Position numbers and translations under genes: made by a program
Shown here: positions 8,745 through 20,700 of the stretch, piece by piece
Layout of the letters: each line of letters opens with the position of its first letter
Position numbering within the stretch: position 1 is the stretch's first letter
The notes under the pieces: model-generated
What the model saw: only the letters and a program-made list of their open reading frames with translations
The model's database searches: none
Told to the model about the DNA's origin: nothing
Assembly: GCA_014529385.2 (NCBI GenBank)
Contig: CM043952.1
Span: forward strand, 64,311,370-64,375,369
Direction of reading: 5' to 3'
Length of the DNA stretch: 64,000 nucleotides
Source of the DNA: Adiantum capillus-veneris
Taxonomy: Eukaryota > Streptophyta > Polypodiopsida > Polypodiales > Pteridaceae

Positions 8745-11700
8745 GTATGAATTTTCTCGTATGCTTGCTTTCTTATCTGATCATTTCTCTCTTCATCTGT
8801 ACCTTTTGCATGAGACTCCAATTGTGCTTTTTGGACTCTCGTTTGCTTGCAGGTTATGGTGCGTTAGCCCTTGATAGACAAAGAGAGAAGTGCAGTATAG
8901 CAGTTAAAAGTTGGGCACTACAAGCTGTGAATGAGTTATCAGAGCTTGCGGAGGATCACCACAAACAACTCAAAGAGCTGCTTTACTTTCTGCATGTGCC
9001 GCGAACAGGGGGCCGGACTTACCATCAATGGTTGCTTCTCTCTTTATAATCTCTTTGTGTTCGAATTTTGATGAGCTTCTGTGCTTACCGAACTCCGGCA
9101 TCATTTGCAGTTTGTTGCGTCATCTTTATCCCAAGCAGCAGCATTGCGACCGCTCCTATGACAAGCTCCGGTTCAATTCAAGGTAAGTGTTTGAGGCGAT
9201 GTCCTTCTCCATTTTTTCAAGGCATTCAACCATCCTGTACGGCTAGTTCTGGTCCAGGGCTGGCTACACATTTCTTATACTTTGCATTAGGTAGATAGTT
9301 GTATATTTGCATCAGTGCTTTGTTTTAGTTAAATAGTTAATGTAGAGGTCTAGGTCTATGGTTTGTCTATAAAGCCCGTTTAAGCGCAAGTTGTCTTGCC
9401 GTGTGTAAGGAGATTGTATTCATTCCACGTGTGAGCTGCACAACCAATTTTCACATGATTCAGAGGACTTGATCAACAATGGCAACCCAATTCCTGTTTA
9501 TTTATCCTTCTTAAGCCCAAAGTAGAGCATGATGAAGGCATTCCATGTTCTTGATTTAGCTTTACGCTGTTGGTGAAAGATCTCTTCTTTTGATGCAAGT
9601 ACAGGTAAATTGTGTCTAGTTTAGAGAGGGGCTTACAACAATTATGTATACAAGTCTCCTCTCTCATGGTGTCATTTCTACTACCTGCACAATTGGCCTG
9701 GCCATTTGAGCTTGTAAAGGGTTAGGGATGATGACTTTTAGGGTTAGGGTGCCTTAAGTTAGCTGGGAATGTCCTTGATAATGGTTGCTGGACATTCTCC
9801 TGGCACACCTAAAAACACTTTGTGATGTTAATAGTGCAGTCCCAAATGTTGACAGCGAGAGCATTTAGTCTCTACAATGCAGAGGCTGTGGAAGGGATGA
9901 GGATATGAGAGCACTTGTGGAGGAGAGAGTAACGCAAGGCAGAGAAGGGCAAGAGAGAGAGAGAGAGTGGGTACCAGATTTGCGGGCGATTGTGCAAACA
10001 AGAGAGTTTAGGTGCTCCAACTGATGATCATGGTTACTTGAGAGGAAGATTCGGATATTTCTTGCATGTAACAGGAGGGGACCGCGTACCAACAAAAGAA
10101 GATCTTTAAGCACTTCAATAACAACTGAACTGAAAGAGATGCACGACACATGAGACATGGAGTGGCGGAGCTCCACCCCAAGAGAGCATTGGCCCCAAAC
10201 CTTGGCGCCTCTTTCGGTATTTCTTTATATTGCTTCAACTTAGTACAGGCTCTCTTTGCTTTGCACCTCCACGCGGGAGCATGCCAGAGAATGAGCCCTT
10301 GGCACACATTTAAAGGCCCTTAACCCTTTAAAAGCAGTTTACATGTAAAGCATGGAGTCCAAAAGCATTTGGTCTAAAAACTGGCGCCCAAAAAGCTGCG
10401 AGTGTAACAGACTTGGACACTCCAAGTCAAGAATCTACCGCGACAGCACCAAATAACCACTTCAAAACAGTTCACAGTTCACAATTGATTCAACACTGGC
10501 CAGACGGAGTTCCGTTGTCACGTGACACATCCAACCCTATGTGTCCGTGGACAAGCTACAACATGATAAGGGTTCAGTCAATCCAGTCAGTTTAGATTAG
10601 AAGTGATCTGGCACTTTTGTGAGTCTATTCGTAGACCATGCATGCCTAGTCACTTGGTATAGATGCATATCCTCTGGTTGCACACAGCATGATCATAAGC
10701 ATTCCCATCAGAATCCATCAGAAACCTTCAGGGGAATTTTCCAGCGCATTTAGCCTATTTTCCCTAATTTTGACATTTTTCACTTATTATTTTTAAGTGA
10801 CTTTTGTTGGAAAGTAGGTAGGGCAATTTTGCTAAGTTTGTATATAAGCAAACTAGAGCTAGCACTATTTGGCAGAAGAGGCAACAAGAGCCAAGCTCAG
10901 CAGGCAACTTCTCAAGCAAGACCTTGGTGGATTTCCCCCTCCAAGCAAGAACTTCATCCTCTAGCGTTTTCTTCAACAGCCTAAGCCTAGCGTTTTTTAA
11001 GGAGTATCAGCCTGGCGTTTTGCATCAGCAACATCGCTACAGTATCCCCTTGCTGTAGCGTTTTGCATCAGCATCATCGCCACACATACCATCAGCCAGC
11101 GTTTTTGAAAAGCTACATCAACCTAGCGTTTTTGATAGTTTCTAGCAGCGTTTTCAGCCACAGCAGTGCAGCGTTTTTCAGCTGTGAAGAACTTGCAAAA
11201 GTCAGCCCTAAAGAGTAGCAGATACAGCCCGGAAAGACCATCAATTTTCAGACTAAAGAAACCTCATGAGGTTTTCAGCCCGAAACCTGCAGATTTTCAG
11301 CGTCAAAGACCCACAGAAACAGCCTCAAAATCAGCGTTTTGGGACTAGTCGCAGATTTCAGCCCATAGCGTTTTTGGACAGCAGATACCAGATTGCAGAT
11401 TTCAGCCTTTATGTCGGTGTCGTCATCCCCGTCGTCGTCGTCGACATAGCCTAGACTTGCATCATTCACATGCATTCAGTTTGTACGAGATTGTGCAATC
11501 ATAAGTAGACCACTCTCACCGAAGAGAGTGGGGCCTTCGGAGGAGGGTTTTACAACGTCCTTGGTGTCGTATTTTCTCTTCTCTCTCTATCTCTCAGTCT
11601 CAGTCTCATACACTTGCACGCACAGTGTCCATTCACTTTGTTTGTGATCATAGCACTCTCTCATTAAGAACGGAAGGCTCTCCCTTCCATAAGAACAAAA

Positions 11701-14700
11701 GGAACCTTGAGCACAGTTGGGAGCACTCATCTTGAGCAAAGCGCAAACATTCATTCCGCTGCACCTAACATTGGTATCAGAGCTTTGGCAGTGTTCTGTA
11801 TCACTCAAGGAAAGGACCACAAGAATCACAAGAATTTTTTTGCTTGTTGCGGTCGCACGAACCAAAGTTCGCTTGGGCGTGTCGATTCCTAATTGTGTTT
11901 TTGAAGAGTGACAGGAATCCCAAGAAAGAAGGGCTTGTCCAACCTCCCCTTGTGTCTCTTTTCACTCATTGAGAGCGGACCGTGCACTTAGCGGCCGGCC
12001 AATCGATGTGAGGTGGGAAAAAGCAACCTTGGTGTGAGCGCAAGGCCGCCTAGGGGTGCGCCCGCGGAAAGGAGTAGAACTCGGGTGAAGAGAAGATCCT
12101 TCTCAAACACGGTTTGTAAGCAAAAGACAACCTCAAGAACCTCAAGACCCTCAAGAACCCAAGAACCCAAGACCCTCACGAACCCAAGTCCCTCGTGGAC
12201 TTAAGAACCAAAGATCATAGTGCATGGTCGTCACCCGAAGTGGAATGGATACTTCGCATACAGGTGATGACAAATGAGAGAGGCGACGAAGAATTTTCCC
12301 CACCAAGAGATTTTTCCGACCCTCCCCCTTCGCCATCGACGCCACAAAGTGATGGAGACAATGGTCAAGCAGATGATGGACATGATGGCCAAACAAAAAG
12401 AGACTCGCATGAACATGATGGCCCGACAACAAGAACCCAATCGCGAAGCGACTCGCCTTGCGCTGGCACAACAAGAAGCGAATCGAATTGCGTTGGCACA
12501 ACAAGAAGCAAATCGCATTGCTTTAGAATGCGAGTGCGATGAACGAAAAGAAAGAAAAGCACAAAGAAAGGAGGAACGGGAAGCTCAAAGCGCGGCCTTG
12601 GAGGCCGAGCGTGCAACTCAAAGAGTGGCCTTGGAGGTTGAGCGTGAAGCTCAACGAGTGGCCTTGGAGGTCAAGCGTGAGGCTCAAAGAGAACTACACA
12701 CTCAAGAATTGATTCGACAAGTACTTACCTCGAAGTCCGAACCAGCCAAAGATCGTGGGAGTTCCTCAAGTGGCGCAAGCCATGATGCGGATTTCAATCA
12801 TCGAGTCACAGAGAAGTTAACTTTTAGTAAGTATGATGGTAAGATGGATGTTACGGTTATTCATTCTTGGTTGCATCAATTTAATGCTTATTTTGTGACA
12901 ACTAAGAAGACAGGAAATAACAAAGTTTTGACGGAAGCCATGTACCTTGCCCGTGATGCCATTAATTAGTATCACGTAGGCACAGTTAGCCGGGCACCTA
13001 AAGGAAGCCGATGAATTCACGTCCCTTTCCTTCAATTTGGCTGATTTCCAAGACAAGCTCAAGGCGCCGTTTATGTCACCTCAGTACCTCACACGATTGA
13101 AGGACGATTGGTGCGCTCTCAAGCAAAATGGTATGCCGGTTATGTCTTTTTCTAATCGTGTTTTGCAGCTAGGTACCCAATTACGCAAGTCGGATGATGA
13201 GCGCAAAGAGGCATTCCTTTATGGATTGGACGAGTATATTAAGTACGATGTCGAGGTGCTCGATTTAATCGATCTCAACAAGGCTGTAGCGATCACTCTC
13301 GCACAAGAGATGAAACACAACAAGGGAAAGCCTAAGGAGAACAAGACTTCCACAAGTACCTCGCAGACTTCTCAGAACCCTCAGAACGGTAAGAACGGTA
13401 AGAATGGTAACTCTTCTAACCAATCTTCCAACAGTCTCTCAGAAAAGAATTCTTCCAATGACTTTAAGGGTAAAGATAACACAATTGCTAAACCTAAGCT
13501 TACGCCAGATGAAAAGATAGCACAAGGAATTGTAGGAGGATACATCACATCGGAAGAGCAAAGCACATATTCTAAGGAAGGTCGTTGTTTTCATTGTCAC
13601 ATTAAGGGTCACATAAAAAGAACATGTCCTAAGCTTGAATCGAATGAATCTAAAGAATCCACAGAACCCACTTACTCTGCTAATGCAATTAATGATAACA
13701 CGAGTGTGCCCCAAGTTTCTCTTGACCCTCCCATTGATGATTCTCTCATTAAATGTTATGGTCAGGTGTCTGGGCAGCGTTTTGTCATATTGTTTGACCC
13801 AGGTAGTATGCATGATGTGATCAGTCCCTCTCTTGTTGAGAGATCCCGCCTAGAAGTTAGTCAGAAATCTCCTCTCGAGGTCTCTGGCTTTGTTCCCGGT
13901 ATGGACTCTCTCATCACGCAGGAGTGTTTTGGTGTTTTGTTTACAATTCAACAACAAGCACTAGAAGATTTTGTGTTTCTTCTCTCTCGGGATGTGATAT
14001 GATTTTGGGCATTGTATGGTTTTGTGATCTTAACCCTCTCATTGATTGGGAGGCTAACACTTTCACTCTCTATGCCAAAAGTGATTCTGCCATTGTCATT
14101 CGTGGAGAGGACATTGTTCATTCTCCCTCTCTCATTGCTAATATGCAGGACAAGATTGAAAGGATTCTGGAGAAGGAGACTCTCTCAGTCTCTTTTTCTC
14201 CAAAGCATAATACACAGGATTTGCATGATTATGAGAAGCATGATGATTTGGATGACAATGATTTGCATCATCAAGATGTGATTTCTCACAAGCATGATGA
14301 GTTGCATGAAGAAGATGTGATTGTTCACAAGGATGATGTGTTAGCGGATGCTTTTTCTAGCGAAGCTAACCTCATTGCAGATTCGATCAGTCACGAAGAA
14401 CCGATCTTGGCTCTCGAGCCTAGGTCCAAAGAACCCTCACAGGAAGTATTATGTGTTCGCATGATTGATACGCACGCATTGTACGAGTGTTTCATTCGTG
14501 ATCATTTCTTGTATTTTAGTCAGCGTTTTTATGTGATCCCTTTTCTTAGGCATGACATATTGTACGTTGAGCACGTTTCACTCATGAATGAGCACGAATG
14601 TATGCGGATTGTTCATGAAAAGCTGAAAATTATGCATGTAAAGACGTCACATTCCATGTCTCTTCCTTGGCATGACATATTAGTAGACAGAGCACATGAA

Positions 14701-17700
14701 AGTATGAGCACCAAGCATGGGCATTTCCGTTGTGAATTGCCATGGTTGATTGCTCTAGATCATAAGAGAAAGATTCGATCTCATTGTTTGCGTGTATGTG
14801 GTGAATTCTGTCTATTGGTTCATCTACATTGCATGCATAGTCTTTCAGGAAGACATGATTTTTTCCACTCACTTTACATGGGATCAGTATGTTCATGGTT
14901 TTGTGTTGGAAATGGTTTCAGGAATTTTCAGCCATGGAGATTCTTGACGAAGAAAGAAGCATGACTCTCGACGAAGTTGAAGCATTGAAGAAGCCACATA
15001 AGACTTTGTGTCGCTTTCGGCGCGGCCCAAAGAAGAAGGCATTGCAGACCTTTATGAAGTTCAAGTACCGCACGACCCACATATGAGAGTGGGCCGGCGA
15101 AGAGTCCCTTCGAGGATTCCGGATGCTATTGGCGATCTCCCTCGACGCCATACAGTTTGGTACCAGTACCTCAGTTTGAAAAGGAGGGATGTCACGTACA
15201 CATCCAACTCTATGTGTCTGTGGACAAGCTACAGCATGATCACGGTTCAGTCAGTCCAGTCAGTCTAGATTAGAAGTGATCTGGCACTTTTGTGAGTCTA
15301 TTCGTAGACCGTGCATGCCCAATCACTTAGTATAGATGTATATCCTCTGGTTGCACACAGCATGATCATAAGCATTCCCATCAGAATCCATCAGAAACCT
15401 TCAGGGGAATTTTCCAGTGCATTTAGCCTATTTTCCCTAATTTTGACATTTTTCACTTATTATTTTTAAGTGACTTTTGTTGGAAAGTAGGTAGGGCAAT
15501 TTTGCTAAGTTTGTATATAAGCAAACTAGAGCTAGCACTATTTGGCAGAAGAGGCAACAAGAGCCAAGCTCAGCAGGCAACTTCTCAAGCAAGACCTTGG
15601 TGGATTTCCCCCTCCAAGCAAGAACTTCATCCTCTAGCGTTTTCTTCAACAGCCTAAGCCTAGCGTTTTTTAAGGAGTATCAGCCTGGCGTTTTGCATCA
15701 GCAACATCGCTACAGTATCCCCTTGCTGTAGCGTTTTGCATCAGCATCATCGCCACACATACCATCAGCCAGCGTTTTTGAAAAGCTACATCAACCTAGC
15801 GTTTTTGATAGTTTCTAGCAGCGTTTTCAGCCACAGCAGTGCAGCGTTTTTCAGCTGTGAAGAACTTGCAAAAGTCAGCCCTAAAGAGTAGCAGATACAG
15901 CCCAGAAAGACCATCAATTTTCAGACTAAAGAAACCTCATGAGGTTTTCAGCCCGAAACCTGCAGATTTTCAGCGTCAAAGACCCACAGAAACAGCCTCA
16001 AAATCAGCGTTTTGGGACTAGTCGCAGATTTCAGCCCATAGCGTTTTTGGACAGCAGATACCAGATTGCAGATTTCAGCCTTTATGTCGGTGTCGTCATC
16101 CCCGTCGTCGTCGTCGACATAGCCTAGACTTGCATCATTCACATGCATTCAGTTTGTACGAGATTGTGCAATCATAAGTAGACCACTCTCACCGAAGAGA
16201 GTGGGGCCTTCGGAGGAGGGTTTTACAACGTCCTTGGTGTCGTATTTTCTCTTCTCTCTCTATCTCTCAGTCTCAGTCTCATACACTTGCACGCACAGTG
16301 TCCATTCACTTTGTTTGTGATCATAGCACTCTCTCATTAAGAACGGAAGGCTCTCCCTTCCGTAAGAACAAAAGGAACCTTGAGCACAGTTGGGAGCACT
16401 CATCTTGAGCAAAGCGCAAACATTCATTCCGTTGCACCTAACATCCGTGGCTAGAGATATTGGCCCCAAAGACTGGCGTCCCTTTTGGTATTTCTTTTTG
16501 TATTAATCTGAGAACAAAGTACAAGAGTGCGGGCGGGCGCTCACACTCAAACTCTGCATCCAGATGCTACGAGTTGTGAGAGGCCTGCTCACATATTTAA
16601 AGAGTACAAGGGATGCCAAAAGCAGAGCCCCAAAAGCTTCTTTTTAAATGTTGAAAACTTAAAAGCTTCTATAAATAAAGCAGAAGGAATCTCTCTCTAA
16701 AGCTCTTATGCTTTAATAAAGCAGCCTTCAAAAAGCAAGAGTCTGTCTCTCTCTTTCTTATGCTGTTTTGCGTAGCAAAAAGCAAGGCCAAAATCTGACG
16801 CAGGCTGCCGCAAAAAGCACTGTAAATCACGGACGTCTGTATTGCTGCCACGTGGCCAGTCCTCCGCAGTTTACGGGACAGTCAGACACGTCATCATTTT
16901 CTGATGCTCTCCGACGTTCCCACAGGGTAGAGAGTATCTCTGGGGGTCTGTAGGGTTGATGTGTGTTGCAATGGGCAGCCACGTCATCAGTTTGTGACCT
17001 ACCCCCCTCTTGAAAGCATTGTAATTGCCCTCGATTACACGTGCAAAACAGACAGAAGCCATAAGCTGTCTTAGCAGACACTGACTGTTAGTACCAACGC
17101 ACTAGGAACGCACATCTAGCACATGTACCAATCGACAGTCACATCACATGACAAATCACATTCAACATTCATTCGGATCTTAGACCATGATTTATCGGCA
17201 ATGTAGCTAGCAATCGCATCTAGATTCAATCGGGACCTCATAGATGTCCTATTGACTAACCCCTATTGCAACCATGTCTAGTCAAGATCAATTAGACCAA
17301 AATGCTGTAGTTATTTCGTCTGTCAGTTCCTGCACATAAAAAAACAAGTGAAGAACAAATCAGTTTTATATTCCGGAATTCCATTTCATAAAGTAATACA
17401 ACAGAATATTGTCAGTTCTTAGTATCCCTGAAGCTCAAAGAGACATAAGTGACTTTAGTATACAAAAATCAAGGCATGTGTTGACAAAGGAGCGGAGTAA
17501 CTCCCCTCTTGTGCATCCCACTGCACCAGATCTTTGGCCAAGCTGAATTCTCGGTTCCATTTGGAGTAGACTATGCTAAACCAAAAGCTTCGAGATAAAG
17601 TTTCACAATCTAAGGAGTATCTGCTAGGTCCTCCTCCTCCATCCGCTTCGCATCCAATGCAGGATAGTTCTTGAACTTAACCAAGAACCACCTTCGGACT

Positions 17701-20700
17701 TTACCTTTATTCTTTGTGTCCTTATGTGCCAAAATCTGTTCAGGAACAAGGATCTCCTCGTTTTCTTTCACTTCGGGTTGCTCATCGGGCTCCCCATCAT
17801 TAGACACATCACCTTTAAAAGGTTTCAAGAGACTCACATGGAATGCATTGTGAATCCTCCAACTGTTAGGCAATTTCAGTCGGAAGGAGACATCATTGAT
17901 CTTTTCAGAGATCTGGAAAGGTCCGTAGTATCGCATACTAAGCTTTGGAAAAAGCCTCTCCTTTCCCTTCTTTTTTCTCAGGCGTGCCTTCTCAAAACGT
18001 AAGAGCACCCAATCATCCTCCTTCAATTTCAAATCGCGACGATGGCGATCCGTTGCCTTTTTCTGTCGTTCTTGAGATTTTTGCAAAGCCTCATGGACCT
18101 TGGCAAAAGCTGTGTCTAAGTCGCGCGTATACTCATCCGCTTCAAGAATCTTATCTTTTGTGCTTAGGAAGGGTGGATCCTTCGCAACACCTTCAACAAT
18201 CTCAAATGGTGCCTTCCCTGTCGAAGAGTGTATCGTGTTATTGTAGGCAAATTCCACCAAAGGTAGATACTTTTCCCATTGAGTCTTCTGATCCAAGATA
18301 TAAGACTTCAACAAATCTAAAACCACTGAATTGGCAATCTCAGATTGCCCGTCAGTCTGCGGGGGGAACGATGATAAGAACTGCAACCGCATGTCAATGT
18401 TCTCCCAAATTGCCTTCCAAAACAAACTCGTAAATTTGGGGTCCCTGTCGGAGACAATCGTCTCAGGCATGGCATGTAATCTGAAGATCTGGGCCACAAA
18501 CAGTCTCGCTAAGTGATCCAGCTTGACTGTTTTCTTCACTGGATGAAATGAACCTGCTTGCTAAATCTGTCAATAACAGTCCAGTTACCATCGTGACCAT
18601 TCTGTGTTCTCGGGAGATCAAAAATGAAATCCATTGCAATACTTTCCCAGGGGCGGGTGGGTATGGGCAAAGGATGTAACAATCCATGTGCTTTATGCCT
18701 GTCAAACTTGACCTTCTGGCATACCAAGCAAGTGCGCACAAACTCTTCCACATCCTTCTTGAGGTTCGGCCAAAAGAAGCATCTCTCTACCCTTTCATGG
18801 TGGTAGCGATGCCGCGGTGACCTGTAAAAGGTGGACAGTGGCATTCAGTCTTAATCTTTTTCCTCAACGGCTGTGTAACGCACAACATGGTTTTTCTCAT
18901 CAAGTAGCCATTCCGAATGGAATATCCCGCTACTGTCTCCCCATCCCGTATCCATGTGAAAACGTTTGCAAAATCTGTATCTGTGGCATACTGGTCGACC
19001 ATTTCCTTGAAGCTCTTATGATGTATCGCGGAAATAGCTAGAACCAACGGCTTCTGAGACAAAGCATCTGCCACCACATTCTTCTGTGCCTTAACATGGA
19101 CAATCTGGAAGTGAAACTGTGACAAGATGTTCGCCCACTGCATCTGCTTTTCCGATAGTTACTTCTGTGACAAGAAGTAGCACAAACTTTGATGGTCTGT
19201 AAAGACAGTAAAATCCGCTCCGAGTAGGTAGTGCCGCCACTGAGTAAGAGCATGGATAACCGCCAAAAGCTCTTTCTCATAAATCTGTGCTGTCATTTCC
19301 AGCCTTGAGAACAATCGGCTCTCATAAGCAATGACATGGCCTTCTTGCATTAAGACCGCACCCAAACTACGACCACAAGCATCACAATATACTTCAAAAG
19401 ACTTTTGCAAGTCCGGCAGAGTCAAAACTGGTCTCGTAGTCAATTTCTATTTCAAAGTCTGAAAGGGAGTCCCTCTGTGGGTCCCCATGAGAAAGGGACT
19501 CCTTTTTGTGTCAAGGTATGCAAAGGGGAAGCAACCTCTGCAAACTTTCGAATGAACCGCCTATAGTCCGAACACAGTCCCAAGAAGCTTCTAACTTCAT
19601 GGACATTCTTCAAATCGGGCCAATCACGGATAGTCTCTATCTTGGCCGGATCCATTTGCACTTCTGCTGCTGACACAATGTGTCCCAAAAAGTGTATCTC
19701 TGGTAGGAAAAATTCACTTTTCTTTGCATTAATCACTAACTTGTGATCTCGTAATGCCTGAAAGACCTGAAGCATATGATTTCTATGTTCTGCCTCATTC
19801 TTAGAGAAAACAACGATATCGTCAAAGAAAGTGCCAACAAATAGCATATACTCTCGAAAAATCCTGTCCATCATCCGGTTAAATGTCGCAGGAGCATTGG
19901 TTAAGCCAAAAGGCATCACCAAAAATTCAAATAATCCAAAAGTCGTCGGAAATGCTGTCTTGTAGACGTCTCCCGGCGCGATTCTGATATGATAATATCC
20001 ACTCTTCAAATCAATCCTGCTAAAGCACGAGGATCCCTGTAATCTGTCGAGTATATCATCGATCTTAGGAATCGGAAATCTGTTCTTGATGGTGATTTTG
20101 TTGAGAGCTCTATAATCAATGAACATTCTTCAAGATATGTCTTTCTTCAAAACCAACAACACTGGAGAGCAATACGGTGAAGTACTAGGCTGGACAAGAC
20201 CCTTTTCCAGGAGGTCTTTCACTTGGTTCATAATCTCTTCGTTCTCTGCTCGACTCACACGGTAAGGTGGCCGGTTCGGTGGTGTGCTTCCAGGTATCAG
20301 ATCAATGGTATGATCTTCAGGAGGAGCAGGTGGTAACTCGCCTGGTAGGCCCTCTGAGAAGCAATCGGCGTGAGAGTAAAGAAAATCTTGGCGTTCTTTA
20401 TCAAGTTTAGACATATTTGTCCTATCCTTATCACTCAATTCTTTCATAAAGATCGAGTAAACAAACAGGCTGGATTTCGTTAATTTAGAAATGGCCGAAG
20501 CCGATACAATAGGGACAGACTCGCCCTTCAGTTTAATGTCAAGTACAATGGTTTTGCCCTTCTGTGTAGTCAAAGTCGCTTTCCTCGGCCGATAGTCGAC
20601 CATGGTGTTGTTCTTGTGGTACCAAGGAATTCCTAAGAGAACATCACAACCTTCCAAAGGCATTATGTAAAAGTCCTCATGCCCCAAATACCCCTGACAA

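Larger units (their letters stand above)
10516..16443 (+). mobile_element. Non-autonomous gag-pro Gypsy element nested in family A LTR
   Basis: 5' LTR 10516-11770 (1255 bp) and 3' LTR 15190-16443 (1254 bp) look nearly identical. Both end TG...CA (TGTCACGT...CCTAACA). A perfect 5-bp target duplication TCCGT flanks it (10511-10515 and 16444-16448), interrupting the family A LTR. The primer site TGGTATCAGAGC is at 11772-11783 and the polypurine tract AAAAGGAGGGA ends at 15189. The internal 3.4 kb encodes gag, protease and a His/Asp-rich region but no RT, RNase H or integrase, so it must be mobilised in trans. Confidence 0.92.
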
